A stretch of DNA of 64,000 bases from Carboxydothermus pertinax (lineage in GTDB: Bacteria > Bacillota > Z-2901 > Carboxydothermales > Carboxydothermaceae). Location of the stretch: positions 1 through 64,000 of the forward strand of contig NZ_BDJK01000055.1 in NCBI RefSeq assembly GCF_001950255.1, in the 5' to 3' direction. Below the pieces are notes generated by a model. That model was not told the DNA's origin, searched no databases, and saw only the letters and a program-made list of their open reading frames with translations. The translations under genes and the position numbers were made by a program. Shown piece by piece: positions 36,844 to 49,378 of this stretch; within the stretch, counting starts at the first letter, position 1; each line of letters opens with the position of its first letter.

Positions 36844-37629
36844 ATGAGGACGCTTTTAGAAAAAACACGAAGCATCAACCGTATCTTGCAGAAGGCAGCT
36901 GGGAATCCGGTAGATTTTGAGGAAATTGCAGAAGTACTTTCCGAAAATATCAACTGCAACGTTTATATTGTCAGTCGTAAAGGGAAAATCTTAGGCCATG
37001 CTTTCATTAAAAACTTTACCTGTGATATTATGCTCCAAATGGTGGAAGAAACCGAACGTTTTCCTGAAGATTATAACGAAAACTTTCTTTTAAAAATTAC
37101 CGAAACCCATGCTAACTTCTGCCAAAAAGCCAATGCCTGTGTTTTTTTCCAGGATGTTACTTGTGTTTCGAGCAATAAGGTAATGACTGTGGTCCCCATC
37201 GTTGGGGGAGGTGCCCGGCTTGGAACTTTAGTATTAGCCAAGTTTGATGAGTCATTTACTGATGGCGATTTAGTGCTGGCAGAATACGGGGCAACGGTGA
37301 TTGGTATGGAAATCCTGCGGGCCCAGGCGGAAAGAGTTGAAGAAGAAGCCAGGAAAAAAGCGGCAGTACAAATTGCCCTTGCTACTCTTTCCTATTCGGA
37401 GTTAGATGCCATAAAACATATTTTTGAGGAACTGGAAGGGGATGAAGGGCTTTTAGTTGCCAGCAAAATAGCTGACCGGGTTGGGATTACCCGTTCGGTG
37501 ATTGTCAATGCTTTAAGGAAATTTGAAAGTGCAGGAGTTATTGAGTCCAAGTCTCTAGGGATGAAAGGAACTTACATTAAAGTTCTAAACGACCATCTTT
37601 TCGAGGAATTAGAAAAATTAAACGATTAA
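36844..37629 (+). CDS. codY: GTP- and branched-chain-amino-acid-sensing regulator CodY
   Basis: This 261-residue global regulator has an N-terminal GAF domain (about residues 1-155) and a C-terminal winged helix with [21 protein letters not shown] (about residue 204), the hallmark CodY helix-turn-helix. It represses stationary-phase and nitrogen/amino-acid genes when nutrients are ample. Linkage to hslUV is conserved in Firmicutes. It could in principle influence the amtB-nif block, but no CodY box was sought in detail. Confidence 0.95.
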   Translation: MRTLLEKTRSINRILQKAAGNPVDFEEIAEVLSENINCNVYIVSRKGKILGHAFIKNFTCDIMLQMVEETERFPEDYNENFLLKITETHANFCQKANACVFFQDVTCVSSNKVMTVVPIVGGGARLGTLVLAKFDESFTDGDLVLAEYGATVIGMEILRAQAERVEEEARKKAAVQIALATLSYSELDAIKHIFEELEGDEGLLVASKIADRVGITRSVIVNALRKFESAGVIESKSLGMKGTYIKVLNDHLFEELEKLND

Positions 37630-37630
37630 C

Positions 37631-37659
37631 TTGCGGGGAGTCTGTTTTTGTGGTAAAAT
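37631..37659 (+). promoter_or_regulatory. Promoter for rpsB
   Basis: TTGCGG (37631-37636) and TAAAAT (37654-37659) are spaced by 17 bases and lie just before the structured rpsB leader. Confidence 0.6.
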
Positions 37660-37681
37660 CTTAAACGGTGTCAAAAACGCA

Positions 37682-37742
37682 CTCCCGGTGACCGGCTAAA
37701 GGGTGCCAGTACTGGTCTTTAGCGGGAATGAACCGGGTGGAG
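37682..37742 (+). ncRNA. Structured rpsB 5' leader, probable autoregulatory site
   Basis: Three nested helices form one long hairpin: CCCGGT (37684-37689) with ACCGGG (37732-37737), GCTAAAG (37695-37701) with CTTTAGC (37717-37723), and CCAG (37706-37709) with CTGG (37712-37715). It ends just before the rpsB ribosome binding site. Ribosomal protein leaders of this kind usually bind the encoded protein (S2) to limit translation. I infer that function; no model was run. Confidence 0.6.
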
Positions 37743-37767
37743 GACAAAACCAAAAGGAGGATTTTAA

Positions 37768-38466
37768 ATGGCTGTTATTTCCATGAAGCAACTTTTAGAA
37801 GCAGGGGTTCACTTTGGCCATCAAACCCGGCGCTGGAACCCCAAAATGGCGGAGTATATTTTTACCGACAGAAATGGGATTTACATTATTGACTTGCAAA
37901 AAACCGCCAAAAAATTGGAAGAAGCTTACAATTTTATTAAAGAAGTTTCCGCCCAGGGCGGCAACATCTTATTTGTGGGAACTAAAAAGCAAGCTCAGGA
38001 TGCAATTAAAGAAGAAGCTGAACGTTGTGGAATGTTTTATGTAAATCAACGTTGGCTTGGCGGTACCCTTACCAATTTTAAAACTATTAGAAAAAGAGTG
38101 GATAGACTTTTAGAAATTGAAAAGATGGAGCAAGAGGGAACTTTTTCTGTTCTTCCTAAAAAAGAAGTTGCCGAAATTATGAAAGAAAAAGAAAAATTAA
38201 CTCGCTTTTTAGCGGGTATTAAAGAAATGAAAAAGCTTCCCGATGCGCTTTTTGTGGTAGACCCGAGAAAAGAAAAAATTGCTGTAGCAGAGGCCCGGAA
38301 ACTGGAAATCCCGGTAGTAGGCATTGTGGACACTAATTGCGATCCTGATGAAGTGGATTACGTGATTCCCGGCAACGACGATGCTATTCGGGCGGTAAAA
38401 CTAATTACCTCCAAAATTGCGGATGCAGTAATTGAGGGTCGCCAGGGTGAGCAATATACGGAATAA
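37768..38466 (+). CDS. rpsB: 30S ribosomal protein S2
   Basis: This 232-residue S2 begins [25 protein letters not shown] in part, with FVGTKKQAQ and [12 protein letters not shown] further on. AAAGGAGG precedes the ATG. It is the first gene of the conserved rpsB-tsf-pyrH-frr run, but a terminator separates it from tsf. Confidence 0.98.
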   Translation: MAVISMKQLLEAGVHFGHQTRRWNPKMAEYIFTDRNGIYIIDLQKTAKKLEEAYNFIKEVSAQGGNILFVGTKKQAQDAIKEEAERCGMFYVNQRWLGGTLTNFKTIRKRVDRLLEIEKMEQEGTFSVLPKKEVAEIMKEKEKLTRFLAGIKEMKKLPDALFVVDPRKEKIAVAEARKLEIPVVGIVDTNCDPDEVDYVIPGNDDAIRAVKLITSKIADAVIEGRQGEQYTE

Positions 38467-38494
38467 AAGGTAGGGATTAAACCCTACCTTTTTT
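38466..38494 (+). terminator. Intrinsic terminator between rpsB and tsf
   Basis: AAAGGTAGGG (38466-38475) pairs perfectly with CCCTACCTTT (38482-38491) with a 6-nt loop, continuing into T residues. It probably attenuates read-through to tsf. Confidence 0.85.
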
Positions 38495-38509
38495 ATGAAC
38501 CAAACATAG

Positions 38510-38538
38510 TTGTAAGTTTTTCCCCTATAGGGCATAAT
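38510..38538 (+). promoter_or_regulatory. Promoter for tsf
   Basis: TTGTAA (38510-38515) and CATAAT (38533-38538) are spaced by 17 bases, about 40 bases before tsf. Confidence 0.5.
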
Positions 38539-38580
38539 TTTTATGGAGTGGTAATTAAAAATTAAAGGAGGTACATATAA

Positions 38581-40597
<2,017 letters not shown>

Positions 40598-40598
40598 A

Positions 40599-40814
40599 AT
40601 GGAAAACGAGGTTTTAGGACTTGATTTGGAAACCGGGCTTAAGAAAATATTACAATCTAATCTTAAGTGGGAGATGGTTATTACCTCGCCGCCCGGTAAG
40701 TACTATCCAACTGGGGACCCTCGAATTTTACAAATAAAAAGGGGAGAAGCCGAGGGAAGAATCGTAATCGGTTTTACCGGTTACGAGAAAGGAGGTGCTT
40801 TCGATGGCTTATAG
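40599..40814 (+). CDS. Small conserved-looking protein of unknown function
   Basis: This 71-residue frame begins one base after the frr stop and ends 10 bases into the following ferredoxin gene, whose ribosome binding site GGAGGTG lies inside it. The product MENEVLGLDLETGLKKILQ... contains SPPGKYYPTGDPRILQIKRG and no clear family motif. The tight packing suggests a real translated gene, perhaps working with the ferredoxin. Confidence 0.6.
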   Translation: MENEVLGLDLETGLKKILQSNLKWEMVITSPPGKYYPTGDPRILQIKRGEAEGRIVIGFTGYEKGGAFDGL

Positions 40815-40968
40815 AATTACCGAGGAGTGCTTGGCTTGTGGGACTTGCATGGATAGCTGCCCCCATAACGCCATCGTGGAAGGTGATATTTATAAAATCA
40901 CCGATGCCTGCCAGAATTGCGGAACTTGTGCCGAAGCTTGCCCGGTGGGTGCCATTATTGAAGAGTAA
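40804..40968 (+). CDS. 2[4Fe-4S] ferredoxin
   Basis: This 54-residue clostridial-type ferredoxin carries two CxxCxxCxxxCP motifs, CLACGTCMDSCP and CQNCGTCAEACP, each with the following hydrophobic tract. It is a small soluble electron carrier, typical of anaerobes for low-potential reactions (CODH, hydrogenase, pyruvate oxidoreductase, nitrogenase). GGAGGTG precedes the ATG. It sits between frr and uppS, an unusual insertion into a very conserved housekeeping run. Confidence 0.93.
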   Translation: MAYRITEECLACGTCMDSCPHNAIVEGDIYKITDACQNCGTCAEACPVGAIIEE

Positions 40969-40977
40969 TTAACATAC

Positions 40978-41001
40978 AACCCCCTCTTTAGAGGGGGTTT
41001 A
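40978..41001 (+). terminator. Intrinsic terminator after the ferredoxin gene
   Basis: AACCCCCTCT (40978-40987) pairs with AGAGGGGGTT (40990-40999) around a 2-nt loop, followed by T. The T tract is short. Confidence 0.65.
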
Positions 41002-41053
41002 ATCATTTCTGGGGAAGAAGTTGAATTATCTTTTAGGAAACTACTTTTTACGT

Positions 41054-41059
41054 TATAAT
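41054..41059 (+). promoter_or_regulatory. -10 element for the uppS operon
   Basis: A perfect TATAAT lies about 50 bases before uppS, after the ferredoxin terminator. The -35 region is weak, so this is only probable. Confidence 0.4.
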
Positions 41060-41110
41060 TAAAGAAGTAACAAAAGAAATACGGAAAAGTAAGGCCACCG
41101 GAGGCGAACG

Positions 41111-41878
41111 ATGGATTTTAATTTTTTTAAAAAAAGAACGGTGCAGGTAGATTTTAATGATATTGACCCGGCAAAACTTCCCAAACATATTGCAATCATT
41201 ATGGACGGCAATGGACGGTGGGCCAAAAAACGGGGTATGCCGAGATATTTTGGCCACCGGGCAGGAGTGGAAACAGTCCGGCGGGTGGTAAAGTTATGTG
41301 CTAAATTAAATGTTCCTTACCTTACTTTATATGCCTTTTCCACCGAAAATTGGCGTCGCCCGCAAGAAGAGGTAAATGTTCTAATGAATCTTTTAGTAGA
41401 GTATATTGAAAAAGAAATAGACGAGCTAAACCGGGAGGGTGTTCGGCTAACAGTGATTGGAGAAGTAGCCGAGCTTCCGGAACCGGCGAGGTTAGCTTTA
41501 GCCAAAGGTATAGAAAAAACTCGGCAAAATAACCGGTTAAACTTAATTTTAGCGTTAAATTATGGTGGTCGCCGGGAAATTGTGGAAGCCGTACGGAAAA
41601 TTGCTGATGACGTAAAGAGTGGAAAAATAACTCCTGAACAAATAAATGAGGAGTTTTTTGCTAACTATCTTTATACCCGGGAGTTTCCGGATCCGGACCT
41701 TTTGATTCGTCCGTCGGGAGAAATAAGGATAAGTAATTTTCTCCTCTGGCAAATTGCCTATAGTGAAATCTGGCTTACAGAGGTTTTATGGCCGGATTTT
41801 TCCGAGGAACACCTTTTGCAAGCAATTAGGGATTATCAAAAGCGCGACCGACGTTTTGGTGGGATAAATTATCCTTAA
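41111..41878 (+). CDS. uppS: Undecaprenyl diphosphate synthase
   Basis: This 255-residue cis-prenyltransferase makes the C55 carrier lipid for peptidoglycan. Hallmarks are IIMDGNGRWAKKRGMPR, GHRAGVE, AFSTENWRRP and DLLIRPSGEIRISNFLLWQ. It is followed closely by cdsA, the standard order. Confidence 0.97.
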   Translation: MDFNFFKKRTVQVDFNDIDPAKLPKHIAIIMDGNGRWAKKRGMPRYFGHRAGVETVRRVVKLCAKLNVPYLTLYAFSTENWRRPQEEVNVLMNLLVEYIEKEIDELNREGVRLTVIGEVAELPEPARLALAKGIEKTRQNNRLNLILALNYGGRREIVEAVRKIADDVKSGKITPEQINEEFFANYLYTREFPDPDLLIRPSGEIRISNFLLWQIAYSEIWLTEVLWPDFSEEHLLQAIRDYQKRDRRFGGINYP

Positions 41879-41890
41879 GGAGAAGTGCGA

Positions 41891-42661
41891 ATGCTTGCCA
41901 ACCGGATTTTAACTGCAATTGTTGCTATCCCGGTATTTTTAGCTGCGGGATATTATGGGGGGTTATATCTTAAAGTTCTAACTGGAGCTTTAGCTCTTTT
42001 TGGTTTTTTTGAGATAAATCGCATGTTTGCCCAAAAAGATATCAGGCTTTTTACTCCTTTGGCTTATATCTTGCTGGTATTTGGTTTTGCCGGTCTAATG
42101 CCCATTGAATCTCTGCCTTATCTTTTCCTTACGGTAACGGGGATTTACTTTGTGATAAAATATAACAAGCATAATATCCTGGAATTTTTTTATACTTATA
42201 CCAGTCTTCTTTACGTTTTTTTGTTTATTTTTATTTATGAAATAAGAGAAACCTCTGCGGGTTTTTGGTTGTTTTTGTACTATTTTTTGTTGATTTGGGC
42301 TAATGATACGTTTGCTTATTTTATTGGGAAAAAATATGGACGGCGGAAAATAGCCCCTAATCTTAGCCCCAATAAAAGTATTGCGGGGGCTCTTGGCGGT
42401 TTTTTAGGAGCTCTGTTGGTTTCAATTATTTATGGCAAGTATTTTTTACCCACAATGTATCTAACCCTTTTGCCTTTGGCTTTTATTACCATCTTTGTAG
42501 CTCAGTTAGGGGATTTTCTTGAATCGGCTATTAAACGTTATGCTGAAGTGAAAGATTCGGGGGTAATTTTACCTGGCCATGGGGGAGTATTAGACCGTTT
42601 TGATGGAGTGCTTCTCTCAGCTCCAGTTTTTTATTACTTGTTTCTGACCTTTTATTCCTAG
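41891..42661 (+). CDS. cdsA: Phosphatidate cytidylyltransferase
   Basis: This 256-residue integral membrane enzyme makes CDP-diacylglycerol for phospholipids. It has about seven helices and the C-terminal signature KRYAEVKDSGVILPGHGG followed by LDRFDG. The start is ATG 41891, 7 bases after AAGGAG; GTG 41885 is also in frame. Confidence 0.95.
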   Translation: MLANRILTAIVAIPVFLAAGYYGGLYLKVLTGALALFGFFEINRMFAQKDIRLFTPLAYILLVFGFAGLMPIESLPYLFLTVTGIYFVIKYNKHNILEFFYTYTSLLYVFLFIFIYEIRETSAGFWLFLYYFLLIWANDTFAYFIGKKYGRRKIAPNLSPNKSIAGALGGFLGALLVSIIYGKYFLPTMYLTLLPLAFITIFVAQLGDFLESAIKRYAEVKDSGVILPGHGGVLDRFDGVLLSAPVFYYLFLTFYS

Positions 42662-42670
42662 AGGTGGCGT

Positions 42671-43723
42671 ATGGATAAATGGAAAAGGTATGGTTTTTAC
42701 TTTTTAGGCGCTGTGGCAGGGGCCTTAGGTTTTTGGCTTTTATATAAGATATCAATAATTTATCTAATGCCCTTTATTATTGGTTTAATTGTAGCTTTGC
42801 TGCTGGAGCCTATGGTTGGTTATTTAGAAAAGCGCTTTTCTGTAAGCCGGGCTTTAGGAGCTATAATTTCCTTGGTGGTTTTATTATTCCTTCTCTTAAC
42901 GGTAATTTCTTCTTTTGTAGTTAAGCTCGTTACCGAACTTTATCGTCTGGCCGATATGCTTCCTGGGTTATTGATCAGCCTAAAAAATCAGGTTAATTAT
43001 ATGATAGCTGGGGGTAACCGTTTTTTAGGTAAACTTCCCCCCACCCTTGCGGACTCGATAAAAGGCAATGCGGATAAGTTCTTAAACCAGATGGTTGAAA
43101 CCGGGAAAAACTTTTTTACCAGTATTTTTGTAGGTCTAGCCCAGGTTCCGGAGTTTATCATAATTTTATTAATTGCTTTAATTGCCGCTTATTTCTTTAG
43201 TAAAGATTTACCCCAGTACAGGCGAGTAATTTTTAATTTAATGCCGGAAGGTTATCGAAAAAAAAGTGAATATGTTTTCCAGGAAGCGTTAGCGGCAGCT
43301 TTAAGATTCATAAAAGCTCAAGCGATTTTAATTGGATTATCAACTATTCTTACTATTTTAGGCTTATATATAATTGGGGTATCTTATCCCATAACTTTAG
43401 GATTGATAATTGGTTTTCTTGATTTGGTACCTGTTGTTGGTCCAAGTTTAATTATTTTTCCCTGGGCTGGTATATTGTTAATCCAGGGAAAGTACTTGAT
43501 GGCAGTGGAAATCTTGATTCTTTATTTTGCAATTTCGGCTTTTCGAAAAGTAGTCGAGGCAAAAGTGGTAGCAGAAAACCTGGGCTTGGATCCCTTGGCT
43601 ACTTTAATTTCTATGTATGTTGGCTTAAAACTCATGGGAGTATTGGGAATAGCCGCAGGTCCCATAGTACTTTTAATAATTAAAGCTTTAATTGATGCGG
43701 AAATAATTAATTTTAAAAAATAA
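42671..43723 (+). CDS. AI-2E family transporter (PerM-like permease)
   Basis: This 350-residue membrane protein is of the AI-2E/UPF0118 family, with about seven helices and a long soluble loop (about residues 100-150). The C-terminal half has the family tracts [19 protein letters not shown] and [20 protein letters not shown]. Members export small molecules or act as Na+/H+ antiporters; the substrate here is unknown. It sits between cdsA and dxr and is probably cotranscribed. Confidence 0.86.
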   Translation: MDKWKRYGFYFLGAVAGALGFWLLYKISIIYLMPFIIGLIVALLLEPMVGYLEKRFSVSRALGAIISLVVLLFLLLTVISSFVVKLVTELYRLADMLPGLLISLKNQVNYMIAGGNRFLGKLPPTLADSIKGNADKFLNQMVETGKNFFTSIFVGLAQVPEFIIILLIALIAAYFFSKDLPQYRRVIFNLMPEGYRKKSEYVFQEALAAALRFIKAQAILIGLSTILTILGLYIIGVSYPITLGLIIGFLDLVPVVGPSLIIFPWAGILLIQGKYLMAVEILILYFAISAFRKVVEAKVVAENLGLDPLATLISMYVGLKLMGVLGIAAGPIVLLIIKALIDAEIINFKK

Positions 43724-43737
43724 ATTTTGGAGGAAAC

Positions 43738-44895
43738 ATGAAGAGAATTGTAATTTTAGGCAGTACCGGCTCTATTGGCCGGCAGGCTCTTGAGGTAATA
43801 AAGCTTTATCCCGAAAGATTTGCCGTAGTTGCTTTAGCTGCGGCAAAAAACGGGAGTTTATTGTTAGAACAGTGTATCGAGTTTAATGTGAAATATGCCT
43901 TTTTAGCAGATAAAGATAGTTTTAAACAATATTACGATGACTTTAAAAATTATGGGATTAACCTTACTAACGGTTCTAAAGAACTGGTGAACATGGTTTT
44001 ACTGCCCGATGTGGATGGGATTCTCACGGCAATACCTGGAACGATCTGTTTACTACCTACTATCGAGGCTTTAAAAGCAGGAAAAGTAATTTATTTAGCC
44101 AATAAAGAAACAATGGTGGCAGCGGGGGAAATTATCACCCCCCTTATGCGCCTGGGGGAAAACCTCTTACCTGTGGACAGCGAACATTCGGCTCTTTTTC
44201 AAGCCCTGAAGGGCGAAATAATAAGTCAAGTGGAAAAGCTTATTATAACTGCTTCCGGAGGGCCTTTTAGGGAATATACAGTTGAACAGCTGCAAAACGT
44301 TTCAATCTCTCAGGCCTTAAATCATCCCCGCTGGAAGATGGGAAGTAAGATTACTATAGACTCAGCAACTTTAATGAATAAAGGACTAGAAATTATCGAA
44401 GCTCACTATTTATTTCAAATTCCTTACGAAAAAATTGAACCGGTAATTCATCCTCAGTCAATTGTGCATTCGCTGGTGGAGTATTGTGATGGCTCAGTAA
44501 TTGCTCAATTGGGACTTCCGGACATGCGACTTCCCATCCAGTATGCTTTAACCTATCCCGAGAGGCTTAAAAATACCTTTCCCCGACTGAGCCTGGCGGA
44601 AATTGGAACCCTTACTTTTGAAAAACCAGATTATGAAAGGTTTATGGCTTTAAAACTTGCTATCCAGGCCGGAAAAGCGGGGAATATCTACCCGACAGTT
44701 TTAAATGCGGCCAATGAAGTGGCGGTAGAGGCATTTTTAACTGGGAAAATAAAGTTTTTGGAAATTGCCCAAATTGTAGAAAAAGTATTAAACTGTTTTT
44801 CCCCGGTAAAAATTGATTTAGAGACAATTTTAGAGGCAGACCGCCGAGCGCGGGAAATAACAAAACAATTTATAGGTGGTGGACACCGATGGTAA
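43738..44895 (+). CDS. dxr: 1-deoxy-D-xylulose 5-phosphate reductoisomerase
   Basis: This 385-residue enzyme is the second step of the MEP isoprenoid pathway. NADPH motif [15 protein letters not shown] is at the N-terminus, then [10 protein letters not shown], the metal/substrate tract [10 protein letters not shown], and [22 protein letters not shown] precedes the ATG. With ispG and uppS nearby it supplies isoprenoids for carrier lipid and menaquinone. Confidence 0.97.
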   Translation: MKRIVILGSTGSIGRQALEVIKLYPERFAVVALAAAKNGSLLLEQCIEFNVKYAFLADKDSFKQYYDDFKNYGINLTNGSKELVNMVLLPDVDGILTAIPGTICLLPTIEALKAGKVIYLANKETMVAAGEIITPLMRLGENLLPVDSEHSALFQALKGEIISQVEKLIITASGGPFREYTVEQLQNVSISQALNHPRWKMGSKITIDSATLMNKGLEIIEAHYLFQIPYEKIEPVIHPQSIVHSLVEYCDGSVIAQLGLPDMRLPIQYALTYPERLKNTFPRLSLAEIGTLTFEKPDYERFMALKLAIQAGKAGNIYPTVLNAANEVAVEAFLTGKIKFLEIAQIVEKVLNCFSPVKIDLETILEADRRAREITKQFIGGGHRW

Positions 44896-45920
44896 CGGCA
44901 TTGGCTTCAATTGTAATCTTTTTTCTCTTAATTTGGATTCACGAGCTTGGACATTTTTTAGCGGCTAAAAAAGTGGGCATAGTGGTTAAAGAGTTTAGCA
45001 TTGGTTTTGGTCCCCTTTTGGCTAAAACCCGGAAAAAAGAAACCCAGTACAGCTTAAGGTTAATCCCTTTGGGTGGCTTTGTTAAAATGAAAGGAATGGA
45101 TTTAGAAGAAGGAGAGGAAGAAGAGGACGACCGGGGAAGTTTTACGAAAGCCTCGGTCTGGCAAAGGGCTTTGGTGTTATTTGCTGGCTCCGGGATGAAC
45201 CTGTTGCTGGCAGTAGTCCTTTTAGCTTTGGTTTTTAGTATTTTTGGTACGCCTAAAGTAATACCGGTGATTGAACAGGTGCAACCTAATATGCCGGCAA
45301 AAGCTGCAGGATTTCAGCCGGGAGATAGAATATTAGCTGTAGAAGGAACTAAAATTACTTCCTGGGAACAATTGTCAGAAAAAATAAGTAAAAGCCCCAA
45401 TAAACCCCTTACCATCAAAGTTTTAAGGAATAATTCCGAAATAACATTAAAGGTAACTCCCCGTCCCGATGAGCAAGGTCTGGGAAAGATTGGAATTGTA
45501 CCCCGGCAAGTAACCGAGCGCAAACCGTTATGGGAAGGTTTATATTTAGGTTTCATTTACACCTGGAAAATAATTGTCTTAATCATAGTTTTCCTTGGGA
45601 AAATGATTGTGCACCAGGCGCCTATGGAGCTAGGGGGGCCGGTACGGGTAGTCTCGGAAATTGGCCGGGCCGCCAAGTTTGGGCTTGGTTCGCTGGTACA
45701 GTTGGCTGCCTTTTTAAGTATTAACCTTGGAATCTTTAACTTATTACCCATCCCTGCCTTAGATGGAAGCCGGATTATGTTTGTTTTAGCCGAAGGGGTT
45801 AGAGGTAAGCCGGTAGATCCGGAAAAGGAAAATTTTATTCACTTAATAGGTTTTGGGCTATTGCTTTTATTAATGTTAATAGTTACTTATAAAGATATTA
45901 TTCAATTAATAGGTGGTTAA
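44889..45920 (+). CDS. rseP: RIP metalloprotease RseP (site-2 protease)
   Basis: This 343-residue membrane zinc protease has HELGHFLAA near residue 18 (HExxH), a PDZ domain in the middle (about residues 125-200, with [16 protein letters not shown]) and [15 protein letters not shown] near residue 285 supplying the third zinc ligand. It cuts anti-sigma factors and signal peptide remnants inside the membrane. It overlaps dxr by 7 bases. Confidence 0.95.
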   Translation: MVTALASIVIFFLLIWIHELGHFLAAKKVGIVVKEFSIGFGPLLAKTRKKETQYSLRLIPLGGFVKMKGMDLEEGEEEEDDRGSFTKASVWQRALVLFAGSGMNLLLAVVLLALVFSIFGTPKVIPVIEQVQPNMPAKAAGFQPGDRILAVEGTKITSWEQLSEKISKSPNKPLTIKVLRNNSEITLKVTPRPDEQGLGKIGIVPRQVTERKPLWEGLYLGFIYTWKIIVLIIVFLGKMIVHQAPMELGGPVRVVSEIGRAAKFGLGSLVQLAAFLSINLGIFNLLPIPALDGSRIMFVLAEGVRGKPVDPEKENFIHLIGFGLLLLLMLIVTYKDIIQLIGG

Positions 45921-45921
45921 A

Positions 45922-46986
45922 TTGTCAATTATACGTCGAAAAACCAAAGCTATTTTTATTGGACCGGTTCAGGTGGGAGGCGATGCTCCTATCACCGTCC
46001 AGTCTATGACCAATACCGACACCCGGGACTGGTTAAAAACCGTAAGACAAATCCAGAGACTGCATCGGGCAGGCTGTGAAATAGTAAGGGTTGCGGTACC
46101 GGATCAGGAAGCGGCGAAAGCTTTAGCTAAGATTGTAAAAAAATCACCAATCCCGGTAATTGCCGATATTCATTTTGATTATAAACTGGCGTTAATGGCC
46201 CTGGAAGCGGGCGTACATGGCCTTAGGTTAAATCCAGGAAACATCGGAAGTGCTCAAAAAGTTCGGATAATCGTGCGGGAAGCTAAAAACCGTAATGTTC
46301 CTATTCGTATTGGAGTAAATGCTGGTTCGTTAGAAAAAAAGCTTATCGAAAAGTTCGGAGGTATAACAGCCGAGGCCATGGTGGAAAGTGCTCTTTACCA
46401 TGTAAGAATTTTAGAAGAGATGGATTTTAACCTAATTAAAATATCTTTAAAAGCTTCTGATATTCCCCTGATGCTGGATGCTTACCGGCTCTTAGCTCAA
46501 AAGGTAGATTACCCCTTTCATATTGGTGTAACTGAAGCTGGTCCTAAAAATACTGGTATTATAAAATCCGCGGTGGGGATAGGAGCTTTATTAGCGGAGG
46601 GGTTGGGGGATACCCTTCGAGTATCGCTTACAGCCGATCCGGTAGAAGAAGTTACGATTGGGTATCAAATTTTAAAAGCCCTTGGGTTAAGGGAATATGG
46701 AGCGGAGGTTATTTCCTGCCCTACCTGTGGCCGGACTCAGGTAAATATCATGAAAATAGCCCGAGAAGTGGAGAAATATGCGAAAAAAGTAAGAAAACCT
46801 CTTAAAATTGCGGTCATGGGGTGTGCTGTCAATGGACCGGGAGAAGCCCGGGAAGCTGACCTTGGGATTGCTGGTGGTAAAGGAGAAGCGTTATTATTTA
46901 AAAAGGGCAAAGTTATTAGAAAAATTGCAGAAGAAGAGATTTTAGATGTTTTAAAAGCCGAAATTAGGAAGTTAGAGGAGGAATAA
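45922..46986 (+). CDS. ispG: (E)-4-hydroxy-3-methylbut-2-enyl diphosphate synthase
   Basis: This is a [4Fe-4S] enzyme of about 354 residues in the MEP pathway. It has the TIM-barrel tract [11 protein letters not shown] and the C-terminal cluster ligands in CPTCGRTQ and [10 protein letters not shown]. The start is TTG 45922 or GTG 45913, both near AGGTGG. Confidence 0.96.
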   Translation: MSIIRRKTKAIFIGPVQVGGDAPITVQSMTNTDTRDWLKTVRQIQRLHRAGCEIVRVAVPDQEAAKALAKIVKKSPIPVIADIHFDYKLALMALEAGVHGLRLNPGNIGSAQKVRIIVREAKNRNVPIRIGVNAGSLEKKLIEKFGGITAEAMVESALYHVRILEEMDFNLIKISLKASDIPLMLDAYRLLAQKVDYPFHIGVTEAGPKNTGIIKSAVGIGALLAEGLGDTLRVSLTADPVEEVTIGYQILKALGLREYGAEVISCPTCGRTQVNIMKIAREVEKYAKKVRKPLKIAVMGCAVNGPGEAREADLGIAGGKGEALLFKKGKVIRKIAEEEILDVLKAEIRKLEEE

Positions 46987-46991
46987 GATCG

Positions 46992-48701
46992 ATGAGACTA
47001 TCCCAGTATTTTATGCCAACGTTAAGAGAAAATCCTGCGGAGGCAGAAGTAATAAGCCACAAACTTTTACTGCGGGCTGGTTTTATCCGGAAATCGGCAT
47101 CGGGAGTCTATACCTATTTACCCTTAGCCCAGAGAGTACTTAAAAAAATCATGCAAATCATCCGGGAAGAAATGGACAGGCAGGGTGGGCAGGAATTAAT
47201 GCTGCCGATTTTACAACCGGCGGAACTTTGGCTGGAAACTGGCCGCTGGCATGTCTATGGACCGGAGCTTTTTAAGCTAAAAGACCGGCATGATCGGGAT
47301 TTTTGTTTAGGACCGACCCATGAGGAGATAATCACTGATCTGGTTCGGGGTGAAGTTAAATCATATAAAGATTTACCCCTTCTTTTATACCAAATTCAAA
47401 ATAAATATCGGGATGAAAAACGGCCCCGTTTTGGTTTATTGCGGGGACGGGAGTTTATCATGAAAGACCTTTATTCCTTTGACCGGGATGAAGAGGGTTT
47501 AGAAATAAGCTATCGGAAAATGTATGAAGCCTATACCAATGTTTTTACCCGGTGTGGCTTAAAGTTTCGAGCGGTAGAAGCCGATGCTGGGGCAATAGGA
47601 GGAAGTTCTACCCACGAATTTATGGTATTAGCAAATTCTGGTGAGGCAGTAGTAGCCTATTGTCCCGACGACCACTGTGGTTATGCAGCAAACTTGGAAA
47701 AAGCGGAAGCAAAATTTGTATCTGAAGAAATTGGGAGCGAAGGCGAATTACAGAAAGTTGCTACTCCCGGAGTAAAAACTGTGGAAGAAGTTGCGGAATT
47801 TTTAGGGTGTAATAAAAAACAAATTTTAAAATCGGTCTTGTTCCGGGCGGACGATGGCTATGTTTTAGCGGTAGTTCGCGGAGACCGGGAAGTAAACGAA
47901 ATTAAAGTTAAAAATCAGGTGGACTGCCTGGTCCTTGAACTTGCCTCCCCTCAAGAAGTGGAAAAGATTTTAGGAGCTGAATACGGCTCGGTGGGGCCAG
48001 TAGGGGCAAAAATTCCGGTAATTGCTGACCTTGAAGTAAAGCATGTTTTAAACGCCGTAACCGGAGCAAACGAGACGGGCTATCACTTTACCGGGGTTAA
48101 CCCCATGCGGGATTTCCCCGCAACAGTGAAGTATGCTGATATCCGGCTTATTGAAGAAGGGGAACCGTGCCCCAAATGTGGAAAACCACTGGTGTTTGCC
48201 CGGGGAATTGAAGTAGGACAAATCTTTAAACTAAAAGATAAATACAGCAAGAAAATGGGAGCTGTTTATTTAGATGAAAATGGTCAGCAAAAGCCAATTA
48301 TCATGGGTTGTTACGGAATTGGCGTTACCCGGACGATGGCCGCCGCGGTGGAGCAAAATCACGATGACGATGGGATAATCTGGCCGGCAGCCATAGCTCC
48401 TTTTGAAATTATTGTGGTTCCGGTTTCTAATAAAGATGAACAACAAATGAAAATAGCTGAGGAAGTTTATGAGTTGTTATTAAAAGCAGGATTTGAAGTG
48501 GTCATCGACGACCGGGATGAGCGGCCGGGGGTTAAGTTTAAGGATGCGGATTTAATTGGTATACCTTTAAGGATCACCATTGGTAAGCGCACAATTAACG
48601 AAGGAGTTTATGAAGTCAAAATCCGCAAAACCCGGGAAGAAAAAGTTTTCACCCGGGAAAATCTTGTAGAAGGTCTAAGAGAACTCTTAAAAGGTCTATA
48701 G
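46992..48701 (+). CDS. proS: Prolyl-tRNA synthetase
   Basis: This 569-residue class II synthetase is of the bacterial type, with an editing (INS) domain at about residues 225-400 between motifs 2 and 3. The N-terminus [15 protein letters not shown], motif 2 region [21 protein letters not shown] in part, and motif 3 [10 protein letters not shown] are present. There is no T-box leader; it is embedded in the operon after ispG. Confidence 0.97.
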   Translation: MRLSQYFMPTLRENPAEAEVISHKLLLRAGFIRKSASGVYTYLPLAQRVLKKIMQIIREEMDRQGGQELMLPILQPAELWLETGRWHVYGPELFKLKDRHDRDFCLGPTHEEIITDLVRGEVKSYKDLPLLLYQIQNKYRDEKRPRFGLLRGREFIMKDLYSFDRDEEGLEISYRKMYEAYTNVFTRCGLKFRAVEADAGAIGGSSTHEFMVLANSGEAVVAYCPDDHCGYAANLEKAEAKFVSEEIGSEGELQKVATPGVKTVEEVAEFLGCNKKQILKSVLFRADDGYVLAVVRGDREVNEIKVKNQVDCLVLELASPQEVEKILGAEYGSVGPVGAKIPVIADLEVKHVLNAVTGANETGYHFTGVNPMRDFPATVKYADIRLIEEGEPCPKCGKPLVFARGIEVGQIFKLKDKYSKKMGAVYLDENGQQKPIIMGCYGIGVTRTMAAAVEQNHDDDGIIWPAAIAPFEIIVVPVSNKDEQQMKIAEEVYELLLKAGFEVVIDDRDERPGVKFKDADLIGIPLRITIGKRTINEGVYEVKIRKTREEKVFTRENLVEGLRELLKGL

Positions 48702-48712
48702 GGGGAAAGGCG

Positions 48713-49366
48713 TTGACCATAAATGTGTTAATTCCAGCTTTTAACGAGGAAAAGAATATCGGTAGGGTTATCTTAGCCCTGAAAAAACTTTCTCTTATTG
48801 CCAGGATCATTGTTATTGATGACGGCTCCTGGGATGGTACTGCTAACGTTGCCCGGAGGATGGGGGTAGAAGTAATTTCTCTTTCCCCTAATCAAGGCAA
48901 AGGGGCTGCCCTTTACCAGGGGTTTAAAGTATCTAATGGCGAGATAATTGCCTTTTTTGATGCAGACCTCATAAATCTAACTCCGGGTCATATTTTAGAC
49001 CTGCTTTTGCCGGTTATTAAAGGCGAGGCCGACATGACTATAGGTGTTTTTAGCAAAGGGCGTTTGTCCACTGATTTAGCCCAGAAAGTTGCCCCCTTCT
49101 TATCGGGGCAAAGGGCTTTTACCCGAAGTTTTTTGGAAAATTTTTTTAACAACCATCGCGAAGTGACCGCTCTTGGTTATGGTGTGGAAGTGGCTCTTAC
49201 TTTATATGCCGAAAAAACCGGGGCCAGGGTAGTTGAGGTCCCCCTGGTAAATTTAACCCACGTCATGAAAGAGGAAAAGCTAGGCTTCTTTCCGGGCATG
49301 TTAGCTCGGGCCAAGATGTACAGGGAGATTGTAAATAGCTTTGGAAATAAAATTAAACTGGGATAG
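48713..49366 (+). CDS. Glycosyltransferase, GT2 family
   Basis: This 217-residue GT-A fold transferase resembles dolichyl-phosphate mannosyltransferases but without membrane helices. Motifs are VLIPAFNEEKNIGRVI, VIDDGSWDGT and the DxD-type FFDADLI, followed by LGYGVEVAL. Acceptor unknown; a polyprenyl phosphate is likely. TTG start after GGGGGAAAGG. Confidence 0.85.
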   Translation: MTINVLIPAFNEEKNIGRVILALKKLSLIARIIVIDDGSWDGTANVARRMGVEVISLSPNQGKGAALYQGFKVSNGEIIAFFDADLINLTPGHILDLLLPVIKGEADMTIGVFSKGRLSTDLAQKVAPFLSGQRAFTRSFLENFFNNHREVTALGYGVEVALTLYAEKTGARVVEVPLVNLTHVMKEEKLGFFPGMLARAKMYREIVNSFGNKIKLG

Positions 49367-49378
49367 AGGAGCAAAAGG

